From NCBI GenBank assembly GCA_018697195.1, contig CM031858.1, positions 79,181,133 through 79,245,132 on the forward strand: a stretch of 64,000 nt of DNA, given 5' to 3'. The position numbers and the translations under genes are program-made. Positions within the stretch are counted from its first letter, which is position 1. Each line of letters opens with the position of its first letter. Positions 57,101 through 63,800 of this stretch are shown here, one piece after another. This DNA comes from Certhia americana. Taxonomy: Eukaryota; Chordata; Aves; Passeriformes; Certhiidae. Below the pieces are notes generated by a model that searched no databases, was not told the DNA's origin, and saw only the letters and a program-made list of their open reading frames with translations.

Positions 57101-60100
57101 CCCCTATTATAAAAGGGATTTATGTTTTTAAAAAGATGTATTCATCTGTGAACTGCACATCAGATTGATTAAATGACCCAAATAACTTGCAAAAATAGAT
57201 TTGATATCCAGCAGAGCAAGCAAGAAGTCAGGAACCCACAATAAACTCTCCCCCTAAGTTACTACTCATCTAGTGAACAAGACATCTTCTCTGTGCAATA
57301 CTTTCCTTATATTCCTAACAAAGTGTTTATTACCTTAGCTACCATAACATTTTAGAGGTTGAAGATATTGTAAATGTGTGTCTTTTAAAAATCCATTCAT
57401 AATGATTAGATGCTTTAGATAATACACATTCTTAGAGGAGAAGTAATACCTACATTTGTAGGCAATTGATGAGGGTCATTTTTGTGGCCATCTTTTAACA
57501 TGAGAATAAAGCAACATTACCTTTCATGGTTGACAGATAATGTGAGGACAGACAAGGAATGACCAAGATCAAGTGTTAGAACTAAGCTTCACTGAACATA
57601 TTTTCTGCTTTAATAATTGTGCATATTTTCCTACTTTGGATAATAATTTGAGATTATTTAAGGCATTAAGTATCACCCAACATTTCTGTACTCAGTGATG
57701 AAATGTGGTTTGACACACCATAAGAACCAGCTGACAGTTACAAGAGGTTTGCCATTTCCAAACTTTGAAGCTCATTTCACCTCTGATATGCTGTGGCTTT
57801 CCTTCTTTTTTCTTTCTTCGTTTTGTTGGCAAGTGGTGCTACTGATAAACACTGTTGAAAAGATCAAAACTGTAGGGTCCCTAGATACTGAAAGGACTGC
57901 AAAACTCTTCAGCAAGCCATCTGTACAGGCTAAGCACTCTACTTCCAAGTAGTCAACCCTACACTTCTGATGGTGATCACCTCCTTTCCCCTGCCATACA
58001 TAAACCCTCTCATTCCCTCAGCCTCTCCCGAGAGCTTGCCATGTCAGACATGCAAAAATTTGTACAGAATTACTCAGACTTGATGCTTACACTGTAAGCC
58101 TCACATAGGATGTTTATTTTCAGACCTCAAAATCCTAATTTGTTGAATCTCTTAAAAACCCTGAAAGTTTGACTGGATAAACTTTACTTTTGTCAAAAAA
58201 GGAAAAGAAAATCTGCATTGTAAAAACTGAAGGTACATAATTAAGTACTAGAAATCTAGGAAGTACATGAAAAATTATCCACCCAAGAATATGGACTGAC
58301 TTAAAATTATGTAACTCACTTGTTCTTTGTTAGAGGGTTTGTTTTGTTTTTAGGAATTCATACCTTAATCAATACCCACAATGAACAATTCCGAGAAGAT
58401 CATCTAATTGTTTTTCCATTCTTCTGATTAGCATATTCCCCAATGCTTTATTTAATCAAATGCAGCACTTGAGAATGAATAATTAGTTTGTGGGATAGTC
58501 TGAGGTACTTTCCACTATGGGGAGAAAAATTAAATCAAAGCACTCCACTGGTTCTGCTTAATTTTTATAATCCCTCAGTGAAATGAACACTATCAACCTC
58601 TTTCAAGCAATAGAAAGATGAAGTAGAGACCAAAGTGAAACAAATCCAGTAGTTTCAAGTGCCTTGTCTACCCCCTTTTTTTTTTCTTCTCCAGACTACT
58701 TAACATTATATAACCGCTATATAATGTTCAACACAGTTCACACTCACTTCAGTCACATGCAGGGGAAACTTTACAAATTTAACATCTATCCCCTAAAGCC
58801 TGACACCCAGCAATATGGGAATAAACAATTAGCAGCTGCTTCTTATCAGTTGGGATTAGGATGGCATACCATAACATCCCACAGGAAGCCTGTGGCAGGG
58901 ACAGAAGGCACTTCTGAGGCTGCATTCAACCCTGCAAATTATGCTCATTCTAGCAATGGCTCTCTTCTTTTTCAGTGTCCGTGATTAATATAATTAATTA
59001 ATGCTCTTGACTTCAAAGCATCATGTTAAACAAAGCAAAGTATCCTTGAAATGCTCATTTTCCCTAAACAAATTCTAAAGAAAAAAAAAAAAAAAGTAGT
59101 ACAGGTCATACCCACTGGTTTGCTGAATGAAAGTAACTTCTTAAACACAAAACCAGCTCTGTCTGTCCCTTGGGATTCTGACAGGCTCAAGACTACATTT
59201 TATATATATATATATAGAGAGAGAGATATATATAGATATAATAGTCCAGTACAATCTGCCTCTCCTAATATAATTCTCTGCATTCAAAGGTGAAGTACCT
59301 AAGCTCCAAAGGAAACTTGATTTATCACTTCTGTGAGTGTTGTTAAAAAAAGTCAGATTTCACCCCCTACTCCAAGAAGGAAAGTTACAGTGTTACCCAA
59401 CTACATTTTCCAATTTTATCATCAGAACATCTGCAAGCTTCCCGTATCCAAATTACTGTAGGACATGAAATGACAAAAGACTACTACAACTATACAGCTC
59501 AATCCTTCAAACTGCTCCCCAGCCCCTAATCACCCTGCATTCAGGAAGTTCCTGCTGTGCCTACCCCTAAGGTAAGAAACACAGACTCATCCCTGTTTAG
59601 TCAAGCATATTTGTACAGTGTACTAAAAAAAATGGGAAAAATTAAAATAGCTGGAATGGACTGAATAATTCAAAAAATTGTGGTTACATTTATGAAAAAC
59701 TTTCTAAAACCAGAATTTTGTGCTTTGGAAGACAAATTTTCCCCAACATCACTTGTCTGCTAATCTTTTTACCTGCAATAACAAACTCTTTGAAATGCAT
59801 CTTTTCCCATAGCATGTAATGAAATGCCTTCTAATGAACGGTTTTTCTGGGTTTTTCCCTCTTTTTGTTATAAGTTCACATTTCTTTCTGTTCACAGCCT
59901 GCAAACTCAACTAGTTGCAAATAAGGCAAGCAAGCATTTTCTCTAGAAATAATCTTCTCTTTGAGCCTGGATAGTTTACAGAGTGAAAAGATTACAGCAT
60001 ACTAAAACCTTAAAACTTTTCAAAAAATCATCAGATTTTTCTTGTATCCTTCAGGGGAAAATTCTTTCATGCATCTGAAAAAAAACCCAAAGTAAAATTT

Positions 60101-60824
60101 CAGAGGTGCTCTGGAAAAAAGTGTGCCAGTGCTACTCTGAAAAGCTCAGTTAAGTAAAGTACAGAAGTTTAGATGAACAATTCCTGTGCCAGGGCATATG
60201 GATGGGTGTATTTACCTTTTCCAGTGCTGCATCTTCATGATTTCTTACTGCAGGGTTTCTCAGGAAACACTGATAATCCATGCCGGCGATTTTCTTCCCT
60301 CCCCACTTTCAGCTTCTCTCAGGTACAGATTTTCCTATCACTGCAGCTTGATCTAATATGATACATAACTCTTCACCAAGATAAAATTTGCTTAAACCTC
60401 TTCCCTATCTTCAGCCATATTTTCCCTTAATGCTGAGAACTGCCAACTGCTTATTCTTGGAAAGGACAGAGTGGTTGCTGAAAACAAGGCACGGACACTG
60501 AAGCTGCCACATGCACAGTACTCTGCATTACCCAAAACTCACACTGCTGATGTCCAGACTTTGTGCCCATCATCCCTTACCTTTGTGGTTAAAAATGCCC
60601 TCCATCTCCATGCTGCTGCGAGAGTGGGCGATGCAGAGGGACCCGCAGGGGACCAGGCCTTCTGCAGCTGGGGACCGATCTGTGGTGCGGACCAGACACC
60701 AGTCGGGCTTGTCATGAGGCCTCTCCAGGACCTCCACTGTCTGCCCACGGCGGATTGTCAGCTCGTTGCTGTTGCAGGCGGTGAAGTCGTGGATCACCAC
60801 TGTCAGCTCGCACCCACCAGACAA
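1691..60824 (-). CDS. TRIO: TRIO, Rho guanine-nucleotide exchange factor, partial, 19 exons (composite)
   Basis: Composite entry for the partial coding sequence on the minus strand. Exons in transcription order: 60581-60824, 27431-27723, 25639-25809, 20575-20670, 18379-18527, 17652-17718, 16101-16204, 15382-15451, 13798-13887, 13088-13180, 12458-12508, 12160-12237, 11079-11270, 10015-10192, 8415-9181, 4003-4250, 3068-3206, 2684-2711, 1691-1853. All introns are GT-AG and every codon phase closes. The total is 3221 nt (1073 codons plus 2 nt). Domain order is SH3, linker, DH2, PH2, Gly/Ser/Pro linker, SH3, basic linker, microexon, start of Ig. TRIO is chosen over its paralogue KALRN because of [19 protein letters not shown] (KALRN has STNTLKK here, from memory), the Gly-rich linker after PH2, and the [20 protein letters not shown] start of SH3-2. 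In the cell this protein activates RhoA through GEF2 in axon guidance and cytoskeletal control (family knowledge). The gene is open at both ends: spectrin repeats and GEF1 lie beyond 64000, and the kinase lies before position 1. Confidence 0.93.
2684..2711 (-). CDS. TRIO: TRIO 28-nt microexon (LLNPNYIYD)
   Basis: 28 nt, phase 0 in, phase 1 out: LLNPNYIYD plus the G of the next Val. The acceptor is cctttccag behind a strong polypyrimidine tract and the donor is GATG|gtaagt. It joins KVSVK upstream to VPPEFIIP downstream, exactly as in the TRIO protein. Because 28 is not a multiple of 3, skipping it shifts frame into an immediate stop (see findings), so inclusion is needed to make the Ig and kinase domains. 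Confidence 0.93.
3068..3206 (-). CDS. TRIO: TRIO exon: basic linker between SH3-2 and Ig
   Basis: 139 nt, phase 2 in, phase 0 out. The acceptor is ttctgtgttcag and the donor is GTAAAA|gtaagt. It encodes [20 protein letters not shown] then [20 protein letters not shown] then NKVSVK, a strongly basic, probably unstructured or helical linker. Its last codon joins in frame to the 28-nt microexon. Confidence 0.95.
4003..4250 (-). CDS. TRIO: TRIO exon: second SH3 domain
   Basis: 248 nt, phase 0 in, phase 2 out. The acceptor is acgcttgcag and the donor is ATCAA|gtgagt. It encodes [60 protein letters not shown] and [12 protein letters not shown], ending NPDGTI plus two bases of Lys. The SH3 motifs are [13 protein letters not shown] (ALYDY/RT loop), QGEVVQIL, and EGWIPGYVL (Trp-Pro binding strand). 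An internal Met at the start of the domain is not an exon start. Confidence 0.96.
4251..8414 (-). other. 4.2 kb TRIO intron between the Gly/Ser/Pro linker and SH3-2
   Basis: GT-AG intron of 4164 bp. It contains a short CA run at 8232-8244 and otherwise unremarkable AT-rich sequence. The small open frames in it lack splice-compatible, family or codon support. Confidence 0.85.
8415..9181 (-). CDS. TRIO: TRIO exon: long disordered Gly/Ser/Pro linker
   Basis: 767 nt, phase 1 in, phase 0 out, the largest exon of the window. The acceptor is ccactgcag and the donor is AATGGG|gtaaga. After [13 protein letters not shown] there is a Gly/Ser run (six Gly, then [10 protein letters not shown]), then [20 protein letters not shown], then a long Ser/Pro/Thr linker including [43 protein letters not shown] and [19 protein letters not shown]. 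The exon is much richer in GC than the surrounding introns. No domain is expected; many SP/TP and RxxS motifs suggest phosphorylation (inference). The Gly run is shorter than my memory of the mammalian protein, where it is a long polyglycine tract. An open frame continues for about 40 codons into the intron, but nothing supports its use. Confidence 0.93.
10015..10192 (-). CDS. TRIO: TRIO exon: PH2 domain, second half and C-terminal helix
   Basis: 178 nt, phase 0 in, phase 1 out. The acceptor is ttcatgaag and the donor is AAATG|gtaaat. It encodes [20 protein letters not shown], then [20 protein letters not shown], then [19 protein letters not shown]. The last segment is the PH C-terminal helix and its extension ([16 protein letters not shown]), the region that docks G-alpha-q in p63RhoGEF. 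The G at the donor completes Ala with the next exon. Confidence 0.95.
11079..11270 (-). CDS. TRIO: TRIO exon: PH2 domain, first half
   Basis: 192 nt, 64 codons, phase 0 at both ends. The acceptor is tctgtgtttag and the donor is ATCAAG|gtaact. It encodes [40 protein letters not shown], and [24 protein letters not shown] in sequence. [15 protein letters not shown] is the characteristic central beta strands of a Dbl-associated PH domain. PH2 restrains DH2 in the resting protein and helps form the G-alpha-q binding surface in this family (known for p63RhoGEF and TRIO). Confidence 0.95.
12160..12237 (-). CDS. TRIO: TRIO exon: DH2 C-terminal helix and DH-PH junction
   Basis: 78 nt, 26 codons, phase 0 at both ends. 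The acceptor is cttgaacag and the donor is TTTGAT|gtaagt. It encodes [20 protein letters not shown] then RLQGFD, the last DH helix running into the PH domain. The VPKRCNDMM block is typical of the second GEF unit of TRIO/KALRN and of p63RhoGEF. Confidence 0.95.
12458..12508 (-). CDS. TRIO: TRIO exon: DH2 domain, short 51-nt exon
   Basis: 51 nt, 17 codons ([17 protein letters not shown]), phase 0 at both ends. The acceptor is tctttttcag and the donor is CTAGAG|gtactt. It continues the CR3 helix and the turn before the last DH helix. Skipping it would keep frame but remove part of the catalytic helix bundle. Confidence 0.94.
13088..13180 (-). CDS. TRIO: TRIO exon: DH2 domain, conserved region 3
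   Basis: 93 nt, 31 codons, phase 0 at both ends. The acceptor is caactctcag and the donor is CTAAAG|gtaaag. It encodes [20 protein letters not shown] then [28 protein letters not shown] is the signature CR3 helix of Dbl-homology domains, the main surface that binds the GTPase and drives nucleotide release. Confidence 0.96.
13273..13294. repeat. (TA)n microsatellite
   Basis: Eleven TA steps, 93 bp from the acceptor side of exon 13088-13180. Confidence 0.9.
13798..13887 (-). CDS. TRIO: TRIO exon: DH2 domain, conserved region 2
   Basis: 90 nt, 30 codons, phase 0 at both ends. The acceptor is gttcctctag and the donor is TTTGAG|gtaagt. It encodes [20 protein letters not shown] then [10 protein letters not shown], the CR2 region of the DH domain. 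[23 protein letters not shown] is shared almost unchanged with p63RhoGEF, which places the domain in the G-alpha-q-responsive GEF group. Confidence 0.95.
14227..14290 (+). mobile_element. CR1 LINE 3'-end fragment
   Basis: Contains ggtcccttccaaccctaacc followed by attccatgattctgta, the classic avian CR1 3' terminus. Only the tail is present, as usual for 5'-truncated CR1 copies. It is in the sense direction of the plus strand, antisense to TRIO. Confidence 0.85.
15382..15451 (-). CDS. TRIO: TRIO exon: DH2 domain, central helix
   Basis: 70 nt, phase 2 in, phase 0 out: 1 nt plus 23 codons reading [20 protein letters not shown] then VKH. The acceptor used here is gttcag before CTTCTT, chosen because it restores [13 protein letters not shown] second AG lies 11 nt further in (CTTCTTTTTAG), but using it would lose FFLG and shift the frame. 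The donor is AAACAT|gtaagt. Confidence 0.94.
15877..15945. repeat. compound (TA)n/(CA)n microsatellite
   Basis: Interrupted TA array of about 50 bp followed by cacacatacatacacacac, inside the 649 bp intron downstream of exon 16101-16204. Confidence 0.9.
16101..16204 (-). CDS. TRIO: TRIO exon: DH2 domain helices after CR1
   Basis: 104 nt, phase 0 in, phase 2 out. The acceptor is ggactgttgcag and the donor is AGAGA|gtacgt. It encodes [20 protein letters not shown] then [14 protein letters not shown] and two bases of Asp, continuing the DH fold (IVFGNI.QIY.WH is strongly conserved across TRIO, KALRN and p63RhoGEF). A long imperfect TA array lies about 160 nt downstream in the intron. Confidence 0.95.
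16873..16883. repeat. C11 homopolymer
   Basis: Eleven C following ctcct, within the 1447 bp intron. Confidence 0.9.
17652..17718 (-). CDS. TRIO: TRIO exon: DH2 domain, conserved region 1
   Basis: 67 nt, phase 2 in, phase 0 out. The acceptor is ttctattctag and the donor is GTTGAG|gtatga. It encodes [20 protein letters not shown] and VE, which is conserved region 1 (CR1) of the Dbl-homology fold. The Glu of ETER is the residue that contacts switch I of the GTPase in Dbl-family GEFs. This is the second GEF unit of TRIO, which acts on RhoA. Confidence 0.95.
18338..18358. repeat. A21 homopolymer (U run in TRIO transcript)
   Basis: Twenty-one A on the plus strand, that is a U run 20-40 nt downstream of the exon 18379-18527 donor on the transcript. 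Confidence 0.95.
18379..18527 (-). CDS. TRIO: TRIO exon: Ser-rich linker leading into DH2
   Basis: 149 nt, phase 0 in, phase 2 out. The acceptor is ccttctcag and the donor is CGACA|gtaagac. It encodes [20 protein letters not shown], then a Ser-rich [19 protein letters not shown], then RKSSSLKRR and the first two bases of the His that opens DH2. On the transcript a run of 21 U lies about 20 nt past the donor (genomic 18338-18358). Confidence 0.94.
18528..20574 (-). other. 2.0 kb TRIO intron
   Basis: GT-AG intron of 2047 bp. It contains one degenerate CR1 fragment (19843-19955), listed separately. Nothing else is recognised. Confidence 0.85.
19843..19955 (-). mobile_element. degenerate CR1 LINE fragment
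   Basis: Reads on the plus strand as gagggacttcttgagac, tatagtcccatctctaacagg, cccagactgggtcaagctgg, attttgat: the reverse complement of the CR1 3' region ('gggacct...gtccaacccc...gccc aggactgtgtccaggtgg' order). Heavily diverged. Confidence 0.5.
20575..20670 (-). CDS. TRIO: TRIO exon: linker helix before DH2
   Basis: 96 nt, 32 codons, phase 0 at both ends. The acceptor is attgcacag and the donor is AAAATG|gtgagt. It encodes [20 protein letters not shown] followed by [12 protein letters not shown], a probable short amphipathic helix shared with KALRN (PTAADLVSAIEKLVKNK there, from memory). This exon lies between the acidic linker and the Ser-rich exon that leads into the DH2 domain, and is frame-neutral if skipped. 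Confidence 0.94.
21562..21627. repeat. (CA)n microsatellite
   Basis: About 65 bp of CA/AC with three interrupting CG/GC steps. Antisense reading gives a meaningless Cys-Val open frame. Confidence 0.95.
23087..23672 (+). mobile_element. solo-type endogenous retroviral LTR, copy 1
   Basis: About 585 bp beginning TGTGCTGGTTTTGGCTGGG and ending near CCACAACA, with a TATAAAG at 23356-23362. It aligns along its length with the copy at 24612-25206 (shared blocks: GGATTTGT, GTTATTGCTG, GGGATATTCCAGAC-like, CTTCCCAAGTCACTG, TGAACACCTG, CTTGTGTGCATGG). It resembles a widespread bird LTR family (from memory; TguLTR-like). An internal 21-bp step repeats AGATAGCTGAACACCT (23455 and 23476). Flanks GAAGT/GCAGT may be a diverged 5-bp target duplication. 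No gag, pol or env sequence adjoins it. Confidence 0.75.
24612..25206 (+). mobile_element. solo-type endogenous retroviral LTR, copy 2
   Basis: About 595 bp, same orientation and family as copy 1, starting TGTGCTGGTTTTGGCTGGGA. It keeps a polyadenylation-like ATTAAA at 25082-25087 near its 3' part, while its TATA position reads CATACAAAG. The element may end at ...AAGACA, in which case ATTA flanks it on both sides (24608-24611, 25207-25210) as a 4-bp target duplication; the exact 3' end is uncertain. By eye the two copies differ at roughly one base in four or five, which suggests separate old insertions. Confidence 0.75.
25639..25809 (-). CDS. TRIO: TRIO exon: Ser-rich and acidic linker
   Basis: 171 nt, 57 codons, phase 0 at both ends, so it could be skipped without a frameshift. 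The acceptor is atttacag and the donor is GACAAG|gtagga. It encodes [19 protein letters not shown], a short acidic run [20 protein letters not shown] with a proline-rich PLPPP, and ends QPDSQDDK. It has no folded domain and belongs to the flexible stretch N-terminal to the DH2 domain. The PLPPP stretch is a plausible SH3 ligand, possibly for TRIO's own SH3 domains (inference). Confidence 0.94.
25810..27430 (-). other. 1.6 kb TRIO intron
   Basis: GT-AG intron of 1621 bp. Nothing recognisable apart from a short A run near 26600. Confidence 0.85.
27431..27723 (-). CDS. TRIO: TRIO exon: Ser-rich and basic linker before GEF2
   Basis: 293 nt, phase 1 in, phase 0 out (2 nt plus 97 codons). The acceptor is ttcttccag and the donor is GAAGAG|gtaagt. 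The peptide opens [15 protein letters not shown], continues through [20 protein letters not shown] and a Lys/Arg-rich [17 protein letters not shown], and ends in acidic [19 protein letters not shown]. The [20 protein letters not shown] block is diagnostic of the TRIO/KALRN family, and its exact residues match TRIO. No folded domain is expected. The basic/Ser composition suggests a regulatory, phosphorylatable linker (inference). It is the first exon downstream of the 32.9 kb intron, and would be the common acceptor for both the full-length transcript and the proposed short one. Confidence 0.95.
30985..31240 (-). mobile_element. CR1 LINE fragment, inverted
   Basis: The plus strand carries, in order, the reverse-complement CR1 blocks: ggggacctttggagtgcagc, catccacaacctttc, ctcacagtaaagcagcttcc, tgtgtttcagtttgtgactg, ccctgtcctgtcactggac and the downstream catcttcctgcaaccc. 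This block order is that of an avian CR1 3' segment of about 250 bp. Confidence 0.75.
33569..33592. repeat. A24 homopolymer
   Basis: Uninterrupted run of 24 A in the 32.9 kb intron; no adjoining recognised retroposon. Confidence 0.95.
37860..37973. repeat. tandem duplication, two 57-bp units
   Basis: Unit 1 starts tgttttctccttatccaatt at 37860 and unit 2 starts tgtttcctccttacacaatt at 37917. Both continue aattaat.atattagtgatag.gattcatt.tacac with a handful of differences. Only two units are present. Confidence 0.85.
38888..38910. repeat. A23 homopolymer
   Basis: Uninterrupted run of 23 A in the 32.9 kb intron. Confidence 0.95.
44019..44130 (-). CDS. TRIO: candidate alternative first coding exon of a GEF2-only TRIO isoform
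   Basis: Seen: an ATG at 44130-44128 in good context (ACC before ATG), with an in-frame TGA 12 nt upstream, so the frame really starts here. It opens 37 codons ([14 protein letters not shown]..., then [20 protein letters not shown]) and one extra G before a possible donor, TTAG|GTACAA. That phase matches the acceptor of 27431-27723 and would rebuild the same Asp codon as the main transcript. The local sequence is clearly richer in CpG than the surrounding intron. Known: KALRN starts its short Duet form in the homologous intron from its own first exon with a Cys cluster, and p63RhoGEF has a Cys-rich lipid-modified N-terminus. Inferred: this exon starts a TRIO isoform with GEF2, SH3, Ig and kinase but no spectrin repeats or GEF1. 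The donor is weak (C at +4, A at +5), so the call is provisional. Confidence 0.5.
44131..44381 (-). promoter_or_regulatory. putative internal promoter and 5' leader of the alternative TRIO exon
   Basis: On the minus strand, upstream of the candidate start codon, there are in order a palindromic E-box CACATGTG (44374-44381), a TATA-like AATTTAAAGG whose core TTTAAA is 44366-44371, and an AP-1-like TGACTCA (44341-44347). A TATA-driven start would fall near 44340, giving a leader of about 200 nt. That leader contains one upstream ATG at 44249, opening a 9-codon uORF that stops at 44220. CpG dinucleotides cluster at 44040-44280 (cagccgctcgg, cccgttgccg, ctactcggctg, ccccggg, gtcgccg) and are rare on either side. 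This is a prediction from composition and motifs only; no transcript evidence is available. Confidence 0.4.
45006..45105. other. assembly gap (100 N)
   Basis: Exactly 100 N, the conventional placeholder for a gap of unknown size. It is flanked on the right by a long T-rich run with TTTG repeats (45106-45165), a likely cause of the break. The gap lies about 0.6-0.9 kb upstream of the proposed internal TRIO promoter and start codon. Confidence 1.
45106..45165. repeat. T-rich low-complexity tract with TTTG/TTTTG steps
   Basis: Long T run grading into gtttgtttgttttgttttg, directly abutting the assembly gap. Confidence 0.9.
47326..47344. repeat. T19 homopolymer
   Basis: Run of 19 T in the 32.9 kb intron. 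Confidence 0.9.
52377..52530 (+). mobile_element. possible tRNA-derived SINE with CR1-like tail
   Basis: An internal B-box-like GGTTCAATTC at 52414-52423 follows a degenerate A-box-like TGGCCAACCAG at 52377-52387. About 40 bp after the B box comes a CR1-like 3' part (ggcatggttagtggtgcac, tcagtgctgggttaacagg, gatgatcttaaa). tRNA heads on CR1 tails are known for some bird and reptile SINEs. The A box matches poorly and its spacing is short, so this may instead be only a CR1 fragment. Confidence 0.4.
52872..53015 (-). mobile_element. old CR1 LINE fragment, inverted
   Basis: The plus strand reads gagcataggatcataggac, actcaaattccaagtggcctc, catgtagtccaattttctgctc, and ggggcgttgtccagtctgctc ttgtaaacc, matching the reverse complement of the CR1 3' end in block order with many substitutions. 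Confidence 0.65.
56525..56544. repeat. C-rich run (one G interruption)
   Basis: Fourteen C, a G, then five C. Length is likely variable and prone to sequencing error. Confidence 0.9.
59200..59242. repeat. compound (TA)n/(GA)n microsatellite
   Basis: TA steps, a GAGAGAGA block, then TA steps again. Confidence 0.9.
60581..60824 (-). CDS. TRIO: TRIO exon: first SH3 domain
   Basis: 244 nt, phase 0 in and phase 1 out (81 codons plus G). The acceptor is ...ctcacag before [10 protein letters not shown] and the donor is AAAG|gtaagg after GIFNHK. The peptide reads as an SH3 fold: [16 protein letters not shown] (the ALYDF/RT-loop equivalent), then [16 protein letters not shown], and [10 protein letters not shown] as the final conserved Pro-containing strand. 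In TRIO this SH3 follows the first DH-PH unit. The single G left at the donor completes an Asp codon with the AC that begins exon 27431-27723, giving FNHK-DSLSV. This is the last exon before the 32.9 kb intron. The preceding PH1 exon is not in the window. Confidence 0.95.
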
Positions 60825-63800
60825 CTGTGAGGGGAGAAAACAAGGAGAAGCCAGATGAATGCTGGTTATCAAACCATCCGTCACGCACCGGTACCTATTT
60901 AGGACTCCTGGCAGGATTTGTATTTTGGATGAGATAGCAGGCTTCTGGGACTTTCCACATCAAGAAGAAAGCATTCAAAATCAGGCAGTTCTGGCGTTTT
61001 AGAACAGATTTCTAACTCTGCTTGTCTCTGCCTATTGTTCAAAGCACACTGGTTGTGACAGTGCTGGGCGGAGGATTTAAGCAGCTTTTCTTGCTAGACT
61101 GCTCCTTATCCCAAAAGCTGAAGTAGCAGTTGCTTCTGAATATATTTTATGTGTGATAATTAGCAAAAAAAAGGGTCAAATATTACTAAATACAGTCACT
61201 CATGAGCTTTGTTAGCTTCCATATTCAAGAGAGAAAAAGTAGATTTTTCAAATGAACTCACTGCCTTATTCCCACCCTACTCGCAGTTTACACACACAGG
61301 TCACAAAATCATCCAGGACACATCATTTACAATTGTAAAAATCAGTGTAAAGTTCTTCACAAATCATTCCCAAATACTTAAATGTTTAACAGAAAATTCA
61401 CATGGGCTTACAACTTTCACATTTTTGTTTGTTTCCCCAAATAAAACTGCACAAACTTGAATTAAAAGCATGCAAGCTTAGGGTTTTCCTCCCCCTCTTC
61501 AAAACACTTCATTAGAATAACTTTGCCTAAGCTTTAGTTTCCTCTCTTTGATTGTTCCATCTGCTTTGATGTGAAATGAAAATTATTATCAGAACTTTGC
61601 AAAGTTCCCAAGATTGCTCAGTGCCAAAGCACCCATCCAACTTAAGCAAGCAGTCCTGGAATTCCTTCTTCCTTATGGCAACAGCATTCCAGGCTACTTC
61701 AGTCTTTCATGTGTGAGCATTTCTATAGCTCTGGCTGCTTCAGTGCAACATTCATACCACATCTCAGCTGATATTCAACTTCTGTGAATTCATTTACTTT
61801 GAACCAAGCCAGTAAACTCCTTCAGCTCAAGTGAGGTAATCTTGCAATGCTCTACACTGACAAAGCAGGACCAGTACCCTGTGAGAGTTCCAGCTGCATC
61901 ACATCTAGAAGCAAGTGCCACACCAACACACTGCATAGATCCTGCCACGTTGCTTTTGGCTGTTTCATGGCTGCCAGCTACATCCCATGAGTCTCAGAAA
62001 CAGAAGATAAGAGACTGCATTGTTTCTCATTTATTAGTTTTCATTATAAGCCTGGAATGGAAACACTGGACAGAAACTTTTCTAGGAAAATGCTATTTGT
62101 TATCAAGCAAGAATTTCAAAGCAAATGACAAAACCAGCAAAATCCCAGTAAGAATCAAAGGACAATTCCAACTGTCTCTTCCTCAAGTCTGCAACAAATA
62201 ACAGAACATAACTCCTAGCAGATGGGCTGCAGTAACTCCAGAGCTTTCCCATGGTACCTGCCTGCTAATCTTACTGGCTAGCACTGCTTGTGTGTGCTTC
62301 CAAAGCAGCAGAAGTTCTCTTGAGGAAATTCTGGGGCCAAGAGGGGCAGAAAACTCTCACAGATATAATGTTTAAGGAAGATAAATCAGGTTGTACCTGT
62401 TTAGATACAGGCTAAAAATCAATCACATTGCTTCTACACTGTCTCTTTGGACAGCCCCAATACACAAATTACAGGAGAGGGTACATCTTCAAAACATGTT
62501 ACCTCCTTCCTTAAAATGTTTCCTGTTCCCTTACACTCCCTTTTTTAGTCCATGCAAAGCTATGCAGAGGGGAAAAATTAAAGAGCTTTTCCTTGTTTTA
62601 TGGTATTGATTTATGTTACAGCCTTTGTCAGACCAACTCAGAAACAATTGAAACCATCTGTATGCCTGATGGGGACTAACAAAAAAGCTGATGAAGTATG
62701 ACTTCACAAGGTGTCCAGGGCAGACCAAATTTTTCTCAGGAGTCCATATCCCATCCAGTGCAAGCACAGTAACAAGCTGACACTTTCCAGAAACTGCACC
62801 TCATCCTTATATTTCCTCCTGAATACCTACAGGAGCATATCTTCGGTGCTCTTTTTGCTTTCCTGACCCTTCACTTTCTACAAATAGAGATTAAGGTGTA
62901 TTTTTTTGTGACTGGTGCAATGGCCACATATTTTGGTTATATAGTTGTTCTTTCTTCTCCTTCCCTTAATAAAAAAAAAGTATCATATAATAATATATCA
63001 TACCATATCACAATCTCATTATGTTTTCTAAGATACTATGTTTTCTAAGTATTTTATATAATATTAAGCTAAAGGAAAAAGCAAATGAAGGCTGTCAGTG
63101 GCCACGTCCGATGGCCAAAATACACAAAATTCCTGGTTTTTCAGACAATGTGGTAATCAGATATCCTAGCTGGCCAGTATTCCACTGAAATTCAATACTC
63201 ATTCACTCTTCAGTACAGTATGTAAGATACTTCTTGCTAAGGGTTGTTTGATCCACACCATCCTCAAACATACACCTATGGTGTTTCATGCAACGTAGTG
63301 CAGAACTTTTCCACTACTGCTAAGACACTGAAAACAATGATTTCTGTACCCAGCACACACATGGCACTTTGGAGAGCTGAGCGAAAAAACGCATTTACCA
63401 ATTTTCCCTTCCTCTGGGTTAACTTCCCTTCTTTCTGCCTACTACAGTAGTGGTTAGGAAACACTTCTTTCCTCTGTTTCATTGCTCTATTTCTCTCCGT
63501 AACACACTTTCTGAAAGCAGTTTCATCTTTCACACTGATTAAATGCAGTTGGACAGCAGGGAGTGTCTGTGATTAAGCGCATTGCTCAACAGCTGTTGTT
63601 GGACAGCTTTGGCGAGGCTCTCCAGGCTAGCTGGAGGGAAGAGCAAGAGGCATAGCAGAAACTGGGAGACTGACTTGAACTGAAGGGAAAAGAGTTACAA
63701 ACCATCAAAATCCAAATTTAGGCTGAACAAAGGCTTTATATACTTTATCCATCCGTCTCAAGAAACCTTTTATGTAAACTGAATTAATCATGCATGATAA

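Larger units (their letters stand above)
44382..60580 (-). other. 5' part of the 32.9 kb TRIO intron
   Basis: Intron sequence between SH3-1 and the candidate internal promoter. Contains the assembly gap (45006-45105), a T run (47326-47344), a possible SINE and CR1 fragments near 52.4-53.0 kb, a GC-richer patch at 55.32-55.66 kb, a C run (56525-56544) and a TA/GA array (59200-59242). No convincing exon. Confidence 0.75.

Noticed and set aside
1691..60824. Assigning the gene to the paralogue KALRN
   Set aside because: KALRN shares the domain order, but its linker reads GPKRSTNTLKKW and its SH3-2 begins with a different segment (from memory). The residues here match TRIO at every discriminating block, including the Gly-rich linker.
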